In this document: piece after piece, positions 5,571 through 7,022 of the stretch
Layout of the letters: each line of letters opens with the position of its first letter
Numbering within the stretch: the first letter of the stretch is position 1
DNA from: Sulfitobacter sp.
GTDB taxonomy: Bacteria; Pseudomonadota; Alphaproteobacteria; Rhodobacterales; Rhodobacteraceae
Assembly: GCA_026421135.1 (NCBI GenBank)
Contig: JAPKCR010000105.1
Span: forward strand, 1-7,022
Length of the DNA stretch: 7,022 bases
Direction of reading: 5' to 3'
Notes under the pieces: generated by a model
Told to the model about the DNA's origin: nothing
The model's input: only the letters and a program-made list of their open reading frames with translations
The model's database searches: none
Made by a program: the position numbers and the translations under genes

Positions 5571-7022
5571 ATGTCCCTGATCAACCCCGCAGACACAATC
5601 GAGCGGCAGAACGAAAAGCTTTTGCAAATCACGCAATCGTTGATGCGGCGGGTCGAGCAGAAAAACGAACAGTCCGGATTTGCTTATCAGCAGTTTGAAC
5701 GCGCTGCATTGCTGGAATCCGAGGTCCGCGAACGTACTCATGATCTGGAACGGGCACTGGACCTTTTGCAGGAATCCAACACCCGCCTCGAGATCGCGAA
5801 CGATGAAACTGAAAAAGCGCGGTCCAACCTGACCGAAGCGATCGAAACCATCAACGAAGGGTTCGCCCTGTTCGAGGACAAGGACGGGCTGGTGCTGTCG
5901 AACAGTCGGTTTTGTCGCGACCTGATAGACATCGAGGGGAGGCTTGTTGGTGGTTTGCAGTTCGACGACTATGTCAAACTGATCTCGGAAAGCAAAATGC
6001 TTGCCCTTCCTGACGGGCAGACCGCAGCCGAATGGGCCGCTCAACGTTTGGCGCGGCATGGCGACGATCACGTCGTGTTCAACGTAAAACTGAAATGGGA
6101 CCGTTGGTTGCAGGTCAGCGAACACCGCACTTCGCGTGGTGGCACCGTTATCTTGCAGACGGATGTCACCACAATCATCCGCCGCGAACGGCAAGAACGT
6201 GACAAAATCCGCGACAAGCAAGCCGAGATTTTGCAAGCCACTCTTGACCATCTGAATCAAGGCGTGTGCATTTTTGACAACTCGCAAACCTTGGTGGGGT
6301 GGAATTCCCGCATGAACGGTCTGTTCAAGGCGGCACCAAACGCCGCCGTTCTAGGGATGGGGTTTTCGGTGCTGCTTGAGCGCTTGAAAGACGAACTGAC
6401 CTTTGGTCCCGGCTTTGGCGTAGAAGACCTGCGCGAATGGGCTAATTTAAAAAGCGGCCGCAAGCCCATCCTCTTTGAGATCACCCGCGATACAAGGCAA
6501 ACCTATAGCGTTTTTGCCCAAGAAATGCCCGACCGTGGCCTGGTGATCAGTTTCACAGACGTGACCTCTGAGCGGGCCGCCGCGCGGACCTTGTACGAGA
6601 TGAACGAACTGCTTGAACAGCGCGTTGACGACAGAACCCGAGAGTTGGAAATGGCTCTGGCAGAGGCCGAACGCGCCAATGCCTCAAAGACCCGGTTTGT
6701 CGCGGCAGCCAGCCATGATCTGCTGCAACCCCTGTCCGCCGCGAAACTCTTTGTGTCGTCGTTGTCTGACCAAACCGATCCAAAGGATACTCAAAACATT
6801 TTGGACAAGGCCGAAATGGCGCTTAGCAGCGTTGAACAATTCATCTCGGCCCTGCTGGACATCTCAAAGTTGGACTCAGGAAAGGCCGTTTTCGATGTAC
6901 GTCCCTTGCGTCTGTCCAGCATTTTTGTCCCCCTTCGCAACGAATTGATTCCGCTGGCCGAGCAAAAGGGCATTGATCTGACCATCATGGAATGTGGCAT
7001 GACAGTGGAAAGCGATCCGGGG
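5571..7022 (+). CDS. PAS-PAS sensor histidine kinase, NahK/ErcS'-like, partial at the right edge
   Basis: The N-terminal 484 residues of a soluble sensor kinase; no membrane segment or signal peptide is seen. Order: a long charged coiled coil (about 10-92), a first PAS_7-type domain (about 90-200, opening AIETINEGFALFEDKDGLVLSN), a linker helix (200-222), a second PAS (about 222-335, DHLNQGVCIFDNSQTLVGWN, closing VISFTDVT), another coiled coil (335-372) and the HisKA domain with phospho-acceptor His382 in ASHDLLQPL. The end of the dimerisation helix ALLDISKLDSG (427-437) is present. The ATPase domain has only begun, and a receiver domain, as in the hybrid kinase NahK, may follow outside the window. 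ATG at 5571 is preceded by GGAAGAAG at 9 nt, and the gap to the FIST gene is 4 nt. Cytoplasmic PAS sensing plus a FIST partner points to an internal signal. Targets are probably the response regulator at the head of the operon or an Hpt protein. Confidence 0.92.
   Translation, partial: MSLINPADTIERQNEKLLQITQSLMRRVEQKNEQSGFAYQQFERAALLESEVRERTHDLERALDLLQESNTRLEIANDETEKARSNLTEAIETINEGFALFEDKDGLVLSNSRFCRDLIDIEGRLVGGLQFDDYVKLISESKMLALPDGQTAAEWAAQRLARHGDDHVVFNVKLKWDRWLQVSEHRTSRGGTVILQTDVTTIIRRERQERDKIRDKQAEILQATLDHLNQGVCIFDNSQTLVGWNSRMNGLFKAAPNAAVLGMGFSVLLERLKDELTFGPGFGVEDLREWANLKSGRKPILFEITRDTRQTYSVFAQEMPDRGLVISFTDVTSERAAARTLYEMNELLEQRVDDRTRELEMALAEAERANASKTRFVAAASHDLLQPLSAAKLFVSSLSDQTDPKDTQNILDKAEMALSSVEQFISALLDISKLDSGKAVFDVRPLRLSSIFVPLRNELIPLAEQKGIDLTIMECGMTVESDPG

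Noticed and set aside
5475..6287. 270-codon open frame on the minus strand across the FIST-kinase junction
   Set aside because: It crosses two clearly coding plus-strand genes and has no family signature.

Overview
The window looks like an alphaproteobacterium, most likely of the Roseobacter/Rhodobacteraceae group. This rests on moderately high GC, the protein styles (a PQQ alcohol dehydrogenase beside a FIST/PAS-kinase signalling operon, a NitT/TauT-type ABC module) and codon use. The taxon is an inference, since no rRNA or other marker is present.

Layout. Left part, minus strand (1-1535): a two-gene piece of an ABC importer. The periplasmic substrate-binding protein (564-1535) is followed by the ATPase (start near 548, running off the left edge). 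No permease lies between them, so one is expected beyond base 1. A 228-bp divergent intergenic region (1536-1763) separates these from the main gene, a 591-residue periplasmic PQQ-dependent alcohol dehydrogenase (1764-3539). Its Asp-Tyr-Asp motif marks it as the lanthanide-type ExaF/PedH form. It ends at a strong GNRA-loop intrinsic terminator (3562-3590), preceded by a second small hairpin. Right part, plus strand (3651-7022): a tightly packed signalling operon of a NarL/FixJ response regulator, a FIST-domain protein of the NosP type, and a PAS-PAS histidine kinase of the NahK/ErcS' type cut by the right edge.

How they may work together. In Pseudomonas aeruginosa the FIST haem protein NosP (PA1975) and the kinase NahK/ErcS' (PA1976) are encoded next to each other, close to the LuxR-type regulator ErbR (PA1978) and the quinoprotein ethanol dehydrogenase genes. 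The same association appears here, next to a dehydrogenase of the rare-earth type. The simplest reading is a module that oxidises alcohols in the periplasm under a sensor system that may respond to nitric oxide or a redox signal. The ABC importer would bring in a related small molecule or cofactor. The direct regulatory link and the transporter substrate are inferred, not visible in the sequence.

No tRNA, rRNA, CRISPR array, insertion sequence or phage feature was seen. The dehydrogenase's usual partners (cytochrome c, pqq genes) are not in the window.
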